Part shown: positions 22,661 to 29,456 of the stretch, piece after piece
Layout: every line of letters starts with the position of its first letter
How positions within the stretch are numbered: position 1 is the stretch's first letter
Assembly: GCA_006226565.1 (NCBI GenBank)
Contig: SBGO01000457.1
Span: forward strand, 1 to 47,964
Length of the DNA stretch: 47,964 nt
Direction: 5' to 3'
Origin: Deltaproteobacteria bacterium
Lineage (GTDB): Bacteria > Myxococcota_A > UBA9042 > PHBI01
The notes under the pieces: model-generated
Told to the model about the DNA's origin: nothing
Seen by the model: only the letters and a program-made list of their open reading frames with translations
Database searches by the model: none
Translations under genes and position numbers: made by a program

Positions 22661-24801
22661 TGGAGTTCGGCAACGGGATCGGCCTCGCCGGATTGGCGCT
22701 CGGGGCCATCCCCATCATCATCCACCTCATCAACCGGCAGCGGGCGAAGCTGAAGCGCTTCGCCGCGATCGACTTCCTGCTGCTCAGCGACAAGCGGCTG
22801 GCGCGGCGCCTGAAGCTCAAGCAGCTCCTCGTGCTGGCGCTGCGCGCGGCGCTGCTCATGTTCTTCGCCTTCGCGCTCGCCAAGCCCTACATCGAGCCCG
22901 ACCTGGTGGCGACCCGCGACGCCTCGGAGCCCGGCGGCGTGGCGCTCGTCATCGACGACTCCACGTCGATGCAGACCCTGGCGCCCGACGGCCGGACGCT
23001 CCTCGACCACGCGCTCGAGCAGGCGCGCGACCTCGTCGCCTCGGGGGGGAGCCGCACGAGCTTCGCGGTCATCGCCGCGGGGCGACCGGCGCGGCTCCTG
23101 ACCAAGGGCCTCAGCTACGACAAGGAGGCCGTCGGGCGGGCCCTCGACCGCCTCGCCAGCGACGCGTCGCGGCCCCGGAGCGGGGACCTGGCGGCCGCGC
23201 TGACCGAGGCCGGGCGGACGCTCAGCGAGTCCCCCGAGCCGCGGCGGCAGGTCTACGTCATCGGCGACCAGGCCGCCCACGCCTGGCGCTTCGGCACGCC
23301 GTCGTGGAACTACGTGCCGATCACCGACGTCGAGGTGATCGACGTCCGCGGCGGGCAGCCCATCGACAACCTGGCGGTCACCGGCGTGGCCGTCACCAAG
23401 AGCGGCCCGGTGTCCGAGCCGGTCCTCGAGGTCGAGGTCGCGCTCGTCAACCACGGCGTCGCCCCGCGCACGGCGCAGGTCACCCTGGAGCTCGGCGACA
23501 AGGTCGTCGCCGACACCGCGACGGTCCCGGCCGGGGAGCCGTCGACGGTGACCTTCAAGGTGCGCGCGCCGCCCGACGTGACCGGCGGCACGGTGCGGCT
23601 CGTGCCCGACGCCCTCCCGCTCGACGACAGCTGGGTCTTCACCCTCGGGCAGACCCACGCCATCAACGTGCTGGTGGTCAACGGCGCTCCGCGCTCGGTG
23701 CCGTGGCAGGACGAGCTCTACTTCCTGCGCGCGGCGCTCCGGGCGCGGCAGACCGGAGACGTGGCGCTCAACCCGCTCTTCGCCACCTCGGCGGAGCTCA
23801 AGCCGGGCCAGATCAACGCCGCCGACGTGGTGGTGCTCGCGAACGTCGGCACGCTCACGGCGGAGCAGCAGCTCGCCCTCCACAACTTCGTCGAGAAGGG
23901 CGGTGGCCTGCTCGTGACCGGCGGGGACTCCTTCGGCGAGGACGCGAACAAGTCCTACGGGGATCTCCTGCCCTACCCCATCCGCGCGACCAAGACCGTG
24001 GCGAAGGCCGGCGACCCGGCGGCGGCGCTGAGCGCGCTGACCCTGGCGACGGCGAGCTTCGACCACCCGGTGATGCAGGTCTTCGACGGGGTCGAGGACG
24101 CGAGCCTCTTCAAGGCGCACGTCTACTCCTACCTGCTGCTCGACACGGCGAGCCGGCCTGGCTCGCGGGTGATCGCCAGCTACACGGGCGGCATCCCGGC
24201 CCTCGCGGAGGGCGTCGTCGGCCGCGGCCGCACGATGCTCCTGACGACGACCCTCGACATGGACTGGTCGGACCTGGCCATCCGCTCGAGCTTCCTGCCG
24301 CTGGTCCAGCGGGCGTGCCAGTACCTCGGGCGCGCCCTCGACCGCCCGGGCGGGCCGGGACACCTCGTCGGCGAGGGGCTCCACGTGCCGCTCCCCGACG
24401 GCGGGGGGCCGCTCGTGCTGGTGCAGCCGGACGGGACCGAGATCCCGCGCGAGGAGACGGCCGACGACATCGCCGCCGGCTCGCTCTACGTCGAGGCGCC
24501 GGACCAGGTCGGGCTCTACCTCCTGATGCGGGCCGGGGATCGGCGCCACGCGGTGCGCTTCGCGGTCAACGCCGACCGGGTCGAGAGCGACCTCACCCCG
24601 GTCACGGCCGAGACCGAGCGCGCCGTCATCGCCGAGATGACGCGGAACAACGGCATCGTGCCGGACGCCGGGGTCGCCGAGCCGGCGATGATCGCGGCGG
24701 CCGCCGGCGGCGAGGCGCGGAGCACGATCCTCTGGCCCTACATCCTCGCGGGGCTGTTCCTGCTCTTCGGCGCCGAGGCGTGGCTGGTCGTCAGGAGCTG
24801 A
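22660..24801 (+). CDS. BatA-like membrane protein with vWA domain
   Basis: The 713-residue product starts in a one-base overlap with the DUF58 stop. The N-terminus is the BatA membrane module: helix at about 5-22, the block HLINRQRAKLKRFAAIDFLL and a second helix at about 55-73. A vWA domain follows with VIDDSTSM (Asp99, Ser101, Ser103). The middle (about 225-300) is a beta domain with CARDB-like strands (PVSEPVLEVEVALVNHGVAPRTA is split over two strands). Residues about 340-560 resemble a GATase1-like fold (VLVVNGAPRSVPWQDELYFLRA, LHNFVEKGGGLLVTGGDSFGE). A final helix (ILAGLFLLFGAEAWLVV) anchors the end. It should face the periplasm and couple MoxR activity to envelope targets. It ends 31 bases from the convergent esterase gene. 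Confidence 0.9.
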   Translation: MEFGNGIGLAGLALGAIPIIIHLINRQRAKLKRFAAIDFLLLSDKRLARRLKLKQLLVLALRAALLMFFAFALAKPYIEPDLVATRDASEPGGVALVIDDSTSMQTLAPDGRTLLDHALEQARDLVASGGSRTSFAVIAAGRPARLLTKGLSYDKEAVGRALDRLASDASRPRSGDLAAALTEAGRTLSESPEPRRQVYVIGDQAAHAWRFGTPSWNYVPITDVEVIDVRGGQPIDNLAVTGVAVTKSGPVSEPVLEVEVALVNHGVAPRTAQVTLELGDKVVADTATVPAGEPSTVTFKVRAPPDVTGGTVRLVPDALPLDDSWVFTLGQTHAINVLVVNGAPRSVPWQDELYFLRAALRARQTGDVALNPLFATSAELKPGQINAADVVVLANVGTLTAEQQLALHNFVEKGGGLLVTGGDSFGEDANKSYGDLLPYPIRATKTVAKAGDPAAALSALTLATASFDHPVMQVFDGVEDASLFKAHVYSYLLLDTASRPGSRVIASYTGGIPALAEGVVGRGRTMLLTTTLDMDWSDLAIRSSFLPLVQRACQYLGRALDRPGGPGHLVGEGLHVPLPDGGGPLVLVQPDGTEIPREETADDIAAGSLYVEAPDQVGLYLLMRAGDRRHAVRFAVNADRVESDLTPVTAETERAVIAEMTRNNGIVPDAGVAEPAMIAAAAGGEARSTILWPYILAGLFLLFGAEAWLVVRS

Positions 24802-24832
24802 CCGGCCGCTTCATCGTCGCGGGCCGCGCGCC

Positions 24833-25822
24833 TCAGCGGAGCTTGGCGAGGAGCCAGCCCAGGAGGTCGTCGGTGAAGACCTTCTTGAAGTCGGGGTAGT
24901 GGTCGCTGCCCTCGAGGAGCCAGAGATCGACGTCGACGCCGGCCGGACAGCCGCCGTAGGTGCCGACGAGCGTGTCCCCGCCGAGGGCGTAGGCGGTCGG
25001 CCAGCCGTCGAGGGACCAGCCGTCGACGTCGCAGCCGTCGCGGTTGGCCCAGCGCGCGAGCATCTCGAGGGCGCCGGGGGCCTCGTCGTCGCCGTCGAAC
25101 GGCATGATGTCGTCCTCCTCGCCGTGGACCTGGAGGACCGAGAGCGGGACATCGGTGACGGCGCAGTCGGCCGCGTCGAGGAAGCCCGAGCCGGCGATGC
25201 TGACGAGGCCGCCGAGGCGCGCCGGGATCTCGCAGCCCATGCGATAGGCCATGAAGGCGCCGGCGGAGTGGCCCACGAGGCCGACGCCGCTGACGTGGAA
25301 GCGCGCTTCGAGCTCGTCGATGAGGTCGGTCAGGTAGCCGACGTCGTCGACGCCGGTCTCGTAGTAGTCACAGCAGGTGTCGGTGGCGTTCCAGTAGGGC
25401 GAGCCGTCCTCGTCGACGAGGCCGTCGGGGAGGACGAGGAGGAAGCCCTGGTTGTCGACGCGGGTCGAGAGCTGGATCCAGTCGTCGAGGTCGCTGGCGA
25501 AGTAGTCGTACCCCCCGAGCAGGAGGACGGCCGGGACGGCCGCGTAGCCGTCGTAGCTCGCCGGCACCTGCACGGCGGCCTTGCGGGCGTGGCCGAGCTC
25601 GGTCGGCGGCGGCCACTCGGCGCGCGCGGAGAGGGTGTCGGCAGGCTGCTCGGTGTCCGCGACCTCGACCGTGTCGTCTACGGCGCTGTCGGCCTCGACG
25701 GTGTCCGCGGCCTCGACCGTGTCCGCCGTCGTGTCGGCGCCGCCGCCCGAGGAATCGCCACAGGCCGCCGTCACCGCGGTGAGCGCCAACCAACCCACGA
25801 GCACGTGCTGGAATCGTCGCAT
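24833..25822 (-). CDS. Esterase/PHB-depolymerase-like alpha/beta-hydrolase lipoprotein
   Basis: The ATG at 25822 gives a lipoprotein signal (MRRFQHVLVGWLALTAVTAAC, Cys21); the frame is open further upstream but without signal features. A linker of Asp-Thr-Val units (about 29-63) leads to the hydrolase domain. The catalytic triad can be proposed: nucleophile Ser186 in GHSAG, Asp237/238 in VHGEEDDIMPF and His308 in EGSDHYPDF. The order and the wide Ser-Asp-His spacing match feruloyl esterase / PHB depolymerase / LpqC-like proteins. Paired Cys (DTCCDYY, GCEIP, DCAV, DGCDV, GGCP) probably form disulfides. It should act on an ester outside the cytoplasm; the substrate cannot be told. The linker style matches the lipoprotein at 34075-36360. 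Confidence 0.85.
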   Translation of the reverse strand: MRRFQHVLVGWLALTAVTAACGDSSGGGADTTADTVEAADTVEADSAVDDTVEVADTEQPADTLSARAEWPPPTELGHARKAAVQVPASYDGYAAVPAVLLLGGYDYFASDLDDWIQLSTRVDNQGFLLVLPDGLVDEDGSPYWNATDTCCDYYETGVDDVGYLTDLIDELEARFHVSGVGLVGHSAGAFMAYRMGCEIPARLGGLVSIAGSGFLDAADCAVTDVPLSVLQVHGEEDDIMPFDGDDEAPGALEMLARWANRDGCDVDGWSLDGWPTAYALGGDTLVGTYGGCPAGVDVDLWLLEGSDHYPDFKKVFTDDLLGWLLAKLR

Positions 25823-25920
25823 CCGACATAGATGCCGGACGCGCAGGCGCTCGGCAACCCAGAGCGACTCCGCGAGCCTGTCGAAGCTCGCCCGACGGGG
25901 CCGCGACCCGCCGGTGGCGA

Positions 25921-26754
25921 TCAGGGCTTGCCGAGGAGCGCAGGGAGCGCGTCGAGGCGGTGCCTGCCGATGAGGCCCTCGGCGCCGCGCGGGACCTTGG
26001 TCTTCGCGACCACGGTCAGGACGCCGCGGCGGTCGAGGGTGGCGGCGAAGGCGAAGCGTGGGACGTCGGACTGCGGGGGGTGGGCCTTGTCGAGCGGGTA
26101 GCCCTCGACCTTGGCCGAGAACCAAGACTTGAGCGGGACGGCGTTGCACGAGAGGGGCTCGCCGCCGCAGAGCCAGAGCGTCCGGCGCCACGTCGTGCCC
26201 TCGTCCGGGGCGGCGCGGGTCTGCATCACGTCGACCCACACCCAGCGCCCCGGCTCGCCGAGGTCGTAGCCGCCGCGATGGAGCAGGTCGGTCGTGCGCC
26301 TGAGCCGGGTGCCCATGCCGCCGACCTCGCCGGTGCCGAGGGTCGCGACCTGGTGCCAGCCGTCGGCGAGGGTCTTCACCGCCAGCCCGAGCTCCTGGGT
26401 CGGCCCCGGCGCGTACCCGTTGCGCGCGTCGACGAGCCCGGCCCGCACGATGGCGTGGGGCGTCGACGGGCTGTCCGGGGGCGCCGTGTAGAAGACCCGG
26501 ACGGCGCAGCTGCAGTCCCCCTCCGCGGCGTCCTCACAGGCGAGGCGCGCGAGGGCGGGCTTGCAGAGCGCGGCAGCCTCGGGATCGGCCGGCAGGGCGC
26601 TCGGGTCGAGGGCGGGGGGCGCCTTCGGGCCCGCGTCGATGGCGAAGACGCTGCGCATCGCCCAGCGCGGCGGGACCCAGCTGGCCAGGGCCGGGCCCAC
26701 GAGGAGGCTGGAGAGCAGGAACGCGAGGGCGGCTGCGAGGGGGCGTCGGGACAT
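25921..26754 (-). CDS. Exported protein of unknown function
   Basis: The ATG at 26754 opens a signal peptide (MSRRPLAAALAFLLSSLLVG, cleaved after ALA near residue 24) and is preceded by GAGG. The 277-residue product has a Cys cluster (ALCKPALARLACEDAAEGDCSC, split over two helices) that probably forms two disulfides, then beta segments (VRVFYTAPPDSPS, GWHQVATLGTGEV, RWVWVDVMQTRAAP, TTWRRTLWLCGGEPLSC). The C-terminus has FAATLDRRGVLTVVAKTKVP. I recognise no family. It lies about 100 bases behind the GerW-like gene with a palindrome between, so it is probably its own unit. Confidence 0.7.
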   Translation of the reverse strand: MSRRPLAAALAFLLSSLLVGPALASWVPPRWAMRSVFAIDAGPKAPPALDPSALPADPEAAALCKPALARLACEDAAEGDCSCAVRVFYTAPPDSPSTPHAIVRAGLVDARNGYAPGPTQELGLAVKTLADGWHQVATLGTGEVGGMGTRLRRTTDLLHRGGYDLGEPGRWVWVDVMQTRAAPDEGTTWRRTLWLCGGEPLSCNAVPLKSWFSAKVEGYPLDKAHPPQSDVPRFAFAATLDRRGVLTVVAKTKVPRGAEGLIGRHRLDALPALLGKP

Positions 26755-26810
26755 GGCGGGGAACCTCGGGTCGTGCTCGCGGTGAACGGAGCGGGGTCGA
26801 GGTCCCTTCC

Positions 26811-26830
26811 CGGCGTGGGCGCCCACGCCG
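26811..26830. terminator. 20-base perfect palindrome between the GerW-like operon and the exported-protein gene
   Basis: CGGCGTGGGC is followed directly by its reverse complement. As RNA this gives a stem of about 8 bp downstream of the stop at 26857 (minus strand). There is no T run, so it may stop transcription of the sigma-GerW operon or be an operator for the gene starting at 26754. Confidence 0.45.
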
Positions 26831-26856
26831 CGGCGACGTCCGTCGGCCCGGGAGGG

Positions 26857-27261
26857 CTACTTCTCCTGGGCCTTCTTCACCAGGTCGATGACCTCGGGGA
26901 CCTTGTCGAAGATCTTGTCGAGGATCCCCTTCTTGTCGGCGATGGGCAACACCTCCACGCCGTCGTCGCTGAAGATGGCGATGCCGACCGGCCGCACCCG
27001 CGCGCCGAAGCCGGCGCCGCCGCCCGACCCCTTGCCGGAGCCGCTCTTGAAGCCGTGCGGGCCGCGCTTGGCTGCCTTCGGGTTGTCGGGGATCATCCCC
27101 TCTCCCTCGCCGCCGCCGCCGCCGAGGCCGACCGACAGCCGCGACAGGGGCACCAGGGTCAGCCCGCCCAGGGCGATGGGCTCGCCCACGACGACGTCGC
27201 TCTTCGCGGCGTCCTCGACGCCTCCGGCCACCAGCTCGATGAGCTCGATCAGTCCTTCCAT
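26857..27261 (-). CDS. GerW/YtfJ-family protein, copy 2
   Basis: The 134-residue protein has the GerW (Spore_YtfJ) pattern: VVVGEPIALGGLTLVPLSRLSVGLGGGGGEGEG, here followed by a Gly/Lys-rich insert, then GAGFGARVRPVGIAIFSDDGVEVLPI (each stretch seen as shorter blocks). In Bacillus the family member YtfJ/GerW is needed for response to germinants by forespores; outside spore formers its role is unknown. The helical tail (GILDKIFDKVPEVIDLVKKA) is amphipathic. It is the last gene of the ECF-controlled operon, 30 bases after its paralogue. No signal peptide, so cytoplasmic. Confidence 0.82.
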   Translation of the reverse strand: MEGLIELIELVAGGVEDAAKSDVVVGEPIALGGLTLVPLSRLSVGLGGGGGEGEGMIPDNPKAAKRGPHGFKSGSGKGSGGGAGFGARVRPVGIAIFSDDGVEVLPIADKKGILDKIFDKVPEVIDLVKKAQEK

Positions 27262-27291
27262 GATTTCACCTCCGAAGTGTTCGTGCTGCCG

Positions 27292-27588
27292 CTACTGGTT
27301 GAGGGTCTCGAGCCGCGCCTTGCCGTTGTCGATGACGAGCACCGCCACCGGGGTCGCGCGCGCCATGCCGCCGGCGGCGCCGCCCGTCCCCTTGCCGACC
27401 GACGCGCTGCCGTCGTCGCCCTCGCCCTGCCCGCCGCCGGCCCCGAAGCCGAGCCGCAGCTCGCACAGGGTGATGATGTGGCGGTCGCCGACCGACACCG
27501 GCTTCGAGACGACCGCGTTCCTCCTGGTCAGGAGCTTGAGCCGCTCCGTGACCGTGCCGAACAGCGCCTTGACCTGCTGAAATCTCAT
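27292..27588 (-). CDS. GerW/YtfJ-family protein, copy 1 (short)
   Basis: This 98-residue protein has the family core in compact form: VVSKPVSVGDRHIITLCELR, LGFGAGGGQGEGDD, then GKGTGGAAGGMARATPVAVLV and a short end. The Gly-rich loop and the PVAVLVI strand align with the paralogue at 26857-27261. Upstream is a purine-rich GGAGGTGGAGG ribosome site. The two proteins share little outside the core, so they may be different subunits of one hetero-oligomer rather than a recent duplication. It lies 33 bases after the DUF2953 gene in the same direction. Confidence 0.8.
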   Translation of the reverse strand: MRFQQVKALFGTVTERLKLLTRRNAVVSKPVSVGDRHIITLCELRLGFGAGGGQGEGDDGSASVGKGTGGAAGGMARATPVAVLVIDNGKARLETLNQ

Positions 27589-27621
27589 CCTCCACCTCCT
27601 CGGCCCCGGGGGGCCTTCGAA

Positions 27622-28272
27622 TCACGCGGCGCGCAGCGCGCGTCGCATCTCTCCTCCGAACCGAACCGCGGTGAGCACCACGAGCACCTCGATGGGCCAC
27701 ACCCGGCTCTGGAGGTGCCCGCCCACGGCGAGCACCTCGTCCATGTAGTCGACCTCGACGGCGAGGGCGCCGTCGGGGAGCCGCGCGGCGAGCTCGTCGA
27801 GCGCCACCCCGAGCCACGCCGTGTGGTCCGGGTCGGCCATGCCGACGACCCCGGCGACGCGCCCGTCGATGTGCAGCGTCCGCACGACGCGCAGGACGGC
27901 CCGCCAGAGCGTCCGCCGGTGGCGCCAGGTCCAGCCTGGGCCGCGCTTCTTCTTCTTCTTCTTGAGGCGCGCCCGCTCGGCCTTGCGCGCCTTCTTCTCC
28001 GCGCGCTTCCGGCGCTTCTCGGCCCGCTCCTCGGGGCTGTCGGGCCGGATCCGGTGCACGCGAAGCCCGAAGAGGTGGAGCGCCGCGCCGTCCGACATCC
28101 GCCAGCGCACCGAGAGCGCGCCGAAGGCCCAGCTCCCGCGCACCTCGAGCGCGACGTCCGTCCCCTCGGCGACGCCGCGCGCACGGAGCGTGATCGGCAT
28201 CACGAGGACGAGCAGGACCAGCACGCCCACCACGGTGAGCAGCACCAGCAGGAGGTCGGCGACGACGCCCAT
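27622..28272 (-). CDS. DUF2953 (YtfI-like) membrane protein
   Basis: The ATG at 28272 overlaps the stop of the putative anti-sigma gene (TGATG). The 216-residue product has one N-terminal membrane helix (LLLVLLTVVGVLVLLVLVMP), a beta segment, a very basic stretch (EKRRKRAEKKARKAERARLK) and a C-terminal domain with LHIDGRVAGVVGMADPDHTA, WLGVALDELAARL and VEVDYMDEVLAVGG, the pattern of DUF2953. In Bacillus subtilis ytfI (DUF2953) is next to ytfJ (gerW), and here the same pair recurs with two GerW proteins. This conserved neighbourhood supports a shared membrane complex. The basic stretch could bind membrane or nucleic acid. Confidence 0.82.
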   Translation of the reverse strand: MGVVADLLLVLLTVVGVLVLLVLVMPITLRARGVAEGTDVALEVRGSWAFGALSVRWRMSDGAALHLFGLRVHRIRPDSPEERAEKRRKRAEKKARKAERARLKKKKKKRGPGWTWRHRRTLWRAVLRVVRTLHIDGRVAGVVGMADPDHTAWLGVALDELAARLPDGALAVEVDYMDEVLAVGGHLQSRVWPIEVLVVLTAVRFGGEMRRALRAA

Positions 28273-28739
28273 CACTTCTTCCCGATCCGCAGCACGCGCT
28301 TCCACATCGGGCGCGGCGGGGCGGGGTCGTGCCTGCGGAGCGCCTCGATCGGCGCCACGGTGTAGCCCAGGGTCTTCAGCCCGCCGCTCGCGGACTGCGC
28401 GGGCGCGGCGGCCAGCGCGGGCCCGCGCACGGTCCAGGCGAAGCCGCCGAGGACGCTGCGCAGCGTCTCGAAGCGGCGGCGCCGCTCCGGCTTGCGCGGC
28501 GCGGTCAGCAGCTCGGTGTGCGGATCGACGCCCAGGCTCGCCTCGATCCGCTCCATCAGGCCTTCGGGCGGCAGGTCCGGGCCCGCCTCCGCGAGCAGCT
28601 CGCGGAGCGCGATCGCCTCGGCCAGCACCCGGCCGACCGCCGGCTCGGTCAGCTCCGCCTCGAGCTGGCGCGCCTCGGCGCGGGTCATCAGGCCGTCGAG
28701 GTAGGCGTCGACTCGCTCTTCGAGGGTCATCGCGGTCAT
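28272..28739 (-). CDS. Putative anti-sigma factor without zinc motif
   Basis: ATG 28739 overlaps the sigma stop by 4 bases (ATGA) and the gene in turn overlaps the DUF2953 start, so three genes are coupled. The 155-residue product begins MTAMTLEERVDAYLDGLM and continues TRAEARQLEAELTEPAVGRVL, the helical layout of an anti-sigma domain, but has no Cys or His pair. No clear membrane helix is present; AALAAAPAQSA-like residues in the middle are only weakly hydrophobic. The C-terminal half is Arg/Pro-rich. The assignment rests mainly on position behind an ECF sigma gene. Confidence 0.65.
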   Translation of the reverse strand: MTAMTLEERVDAYLDGLMTRAEARQLEAELTEPAVGRVLAEAIALRELLAEAGPDLPPEGLMERIEASLGVDPHTELLTAPRKPERRRRFETLRSVLGGFAWTVRGPALAAAPAQSASGGLKTLGYTVAPIEALRRHDPAPPRPMWKRVLRIGKK

Positions 28740-29323
28740 GGGGTCACCTCCTCGCGGCCCCCGCCGAGCACCGGCGCGAGCAGCTGCCGCAGGGTCTTCC
28801 GGGCCCGAAACAGGCGGGTCCGCACGGTGTTGACGTTCATCCCGGTCGCCTCCGCGACCTCGCCGTCGGCGAGGCCCTCGCGGTAGCGCAGCGCGATGAG
28901 GAAGCGGTCCTGAGCGGCGAGCTGGTCGACCGCGCGGTTGACGATGGCGTCGGACTCGCGGTCGGCGGCGGTGAGCTCGGGGCTCGGGCGGTCGTCGTCC
29001 GGGAGCTCGGCGAGCACGACGGGGTCGAGCCCGTCGGCCGGGCGGCGGGCGCTGTGGCCGAGGCGGCGCAGGCACACGTGATAGGTGATGCGTCCGAGCC
29101 AGGCCGACAGCGGCCGGCTGGGGTCGTAGCTGTGAAACGACTTGTGCATCCTCACGAAGACCTCCTGAGCGGCGTCCTCCGCGTCCTCCTGGGTCGGGAG
29201 CATCCGCCGGGCGAGCCGGTAGACCATCGGCGTGTGCCGCCGAACGAGGAGCCGCCACGCCTCGGGATCCCCCTTCCGGGCTCTCTTCGCGAGCGTCGCA
29301 TCTGGCACCTCGTCGTGTCGCAT
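28736..29323 (-). CDS. ECF-type RNA polymerase sigma factor heading the GerW-like operon
   Basis: The 195-residue product has region 2 at about 15-85 (RARKGDPEAWRLLVRRHTPMV, DAEDAAQEVFVRMHKSF, SAWLGRITYHVCLRRLGHSARR) and region 4 at about 130-185 (LAAQDRFLIALRYREGLADGE, GMNVNTVRTRLFRARKTL). The start at 29323 has GGAG upstream. Because it overlaps the putative anti-sigma gene, which overlaps DUF2953, and two GerW-like genes follow at 33 and 30 bases, the sigma factor probably controls the whole set. A possible self-activated promoter lies at 29353-29378. Confidence 0.92.
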   Translation of the reverse strand: MRHDEVPDATLAKRARKGDPEAWRLLVRRHTPMVYRLARRMLPTQEDAEDAAQEVFVRMHKSFHSYDPSRPLSAWLGRITYHVCLRRLGHSARRPADGLDPVVLAELPDDDRPSPELTAADRESDAIVNRAVDQLAAQDRFLIALRYREGLADGEVAEATGMNVNTVRTRLFRARKTLRQLLAPVLGGGREEVTP

Positions 29324-29352
29324 GGTCTCCGGTCGCCTCTCTACCCCCGCCT

Positions 29353-29378
29353 ATCCGACCCCGGGCGAAGCCATTTCA
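29353..29378 (-). promoter_or_regulatory. Possible ECF-type promoter of the sigma-GerW operon
   Basis: On the minus strand TGAAAT (29378-29373) and GTCGGAT (29359-29353) are 13 bases apart, resembling the AAC/AAT ... GTC pattern of ECF promoters. They lie about 30 bases before the sigma start codon. Only one copy is visible, so this is tentative. Confidence 0.3.
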
Positions 29379-29456
29379 CAAAAAAGCGGCGAAACCGTCT
29401 GCACCCGCCGACCGTATCGCCGGTATCCTGCCGCCGCACGAGACGAGGGGAGGCGC

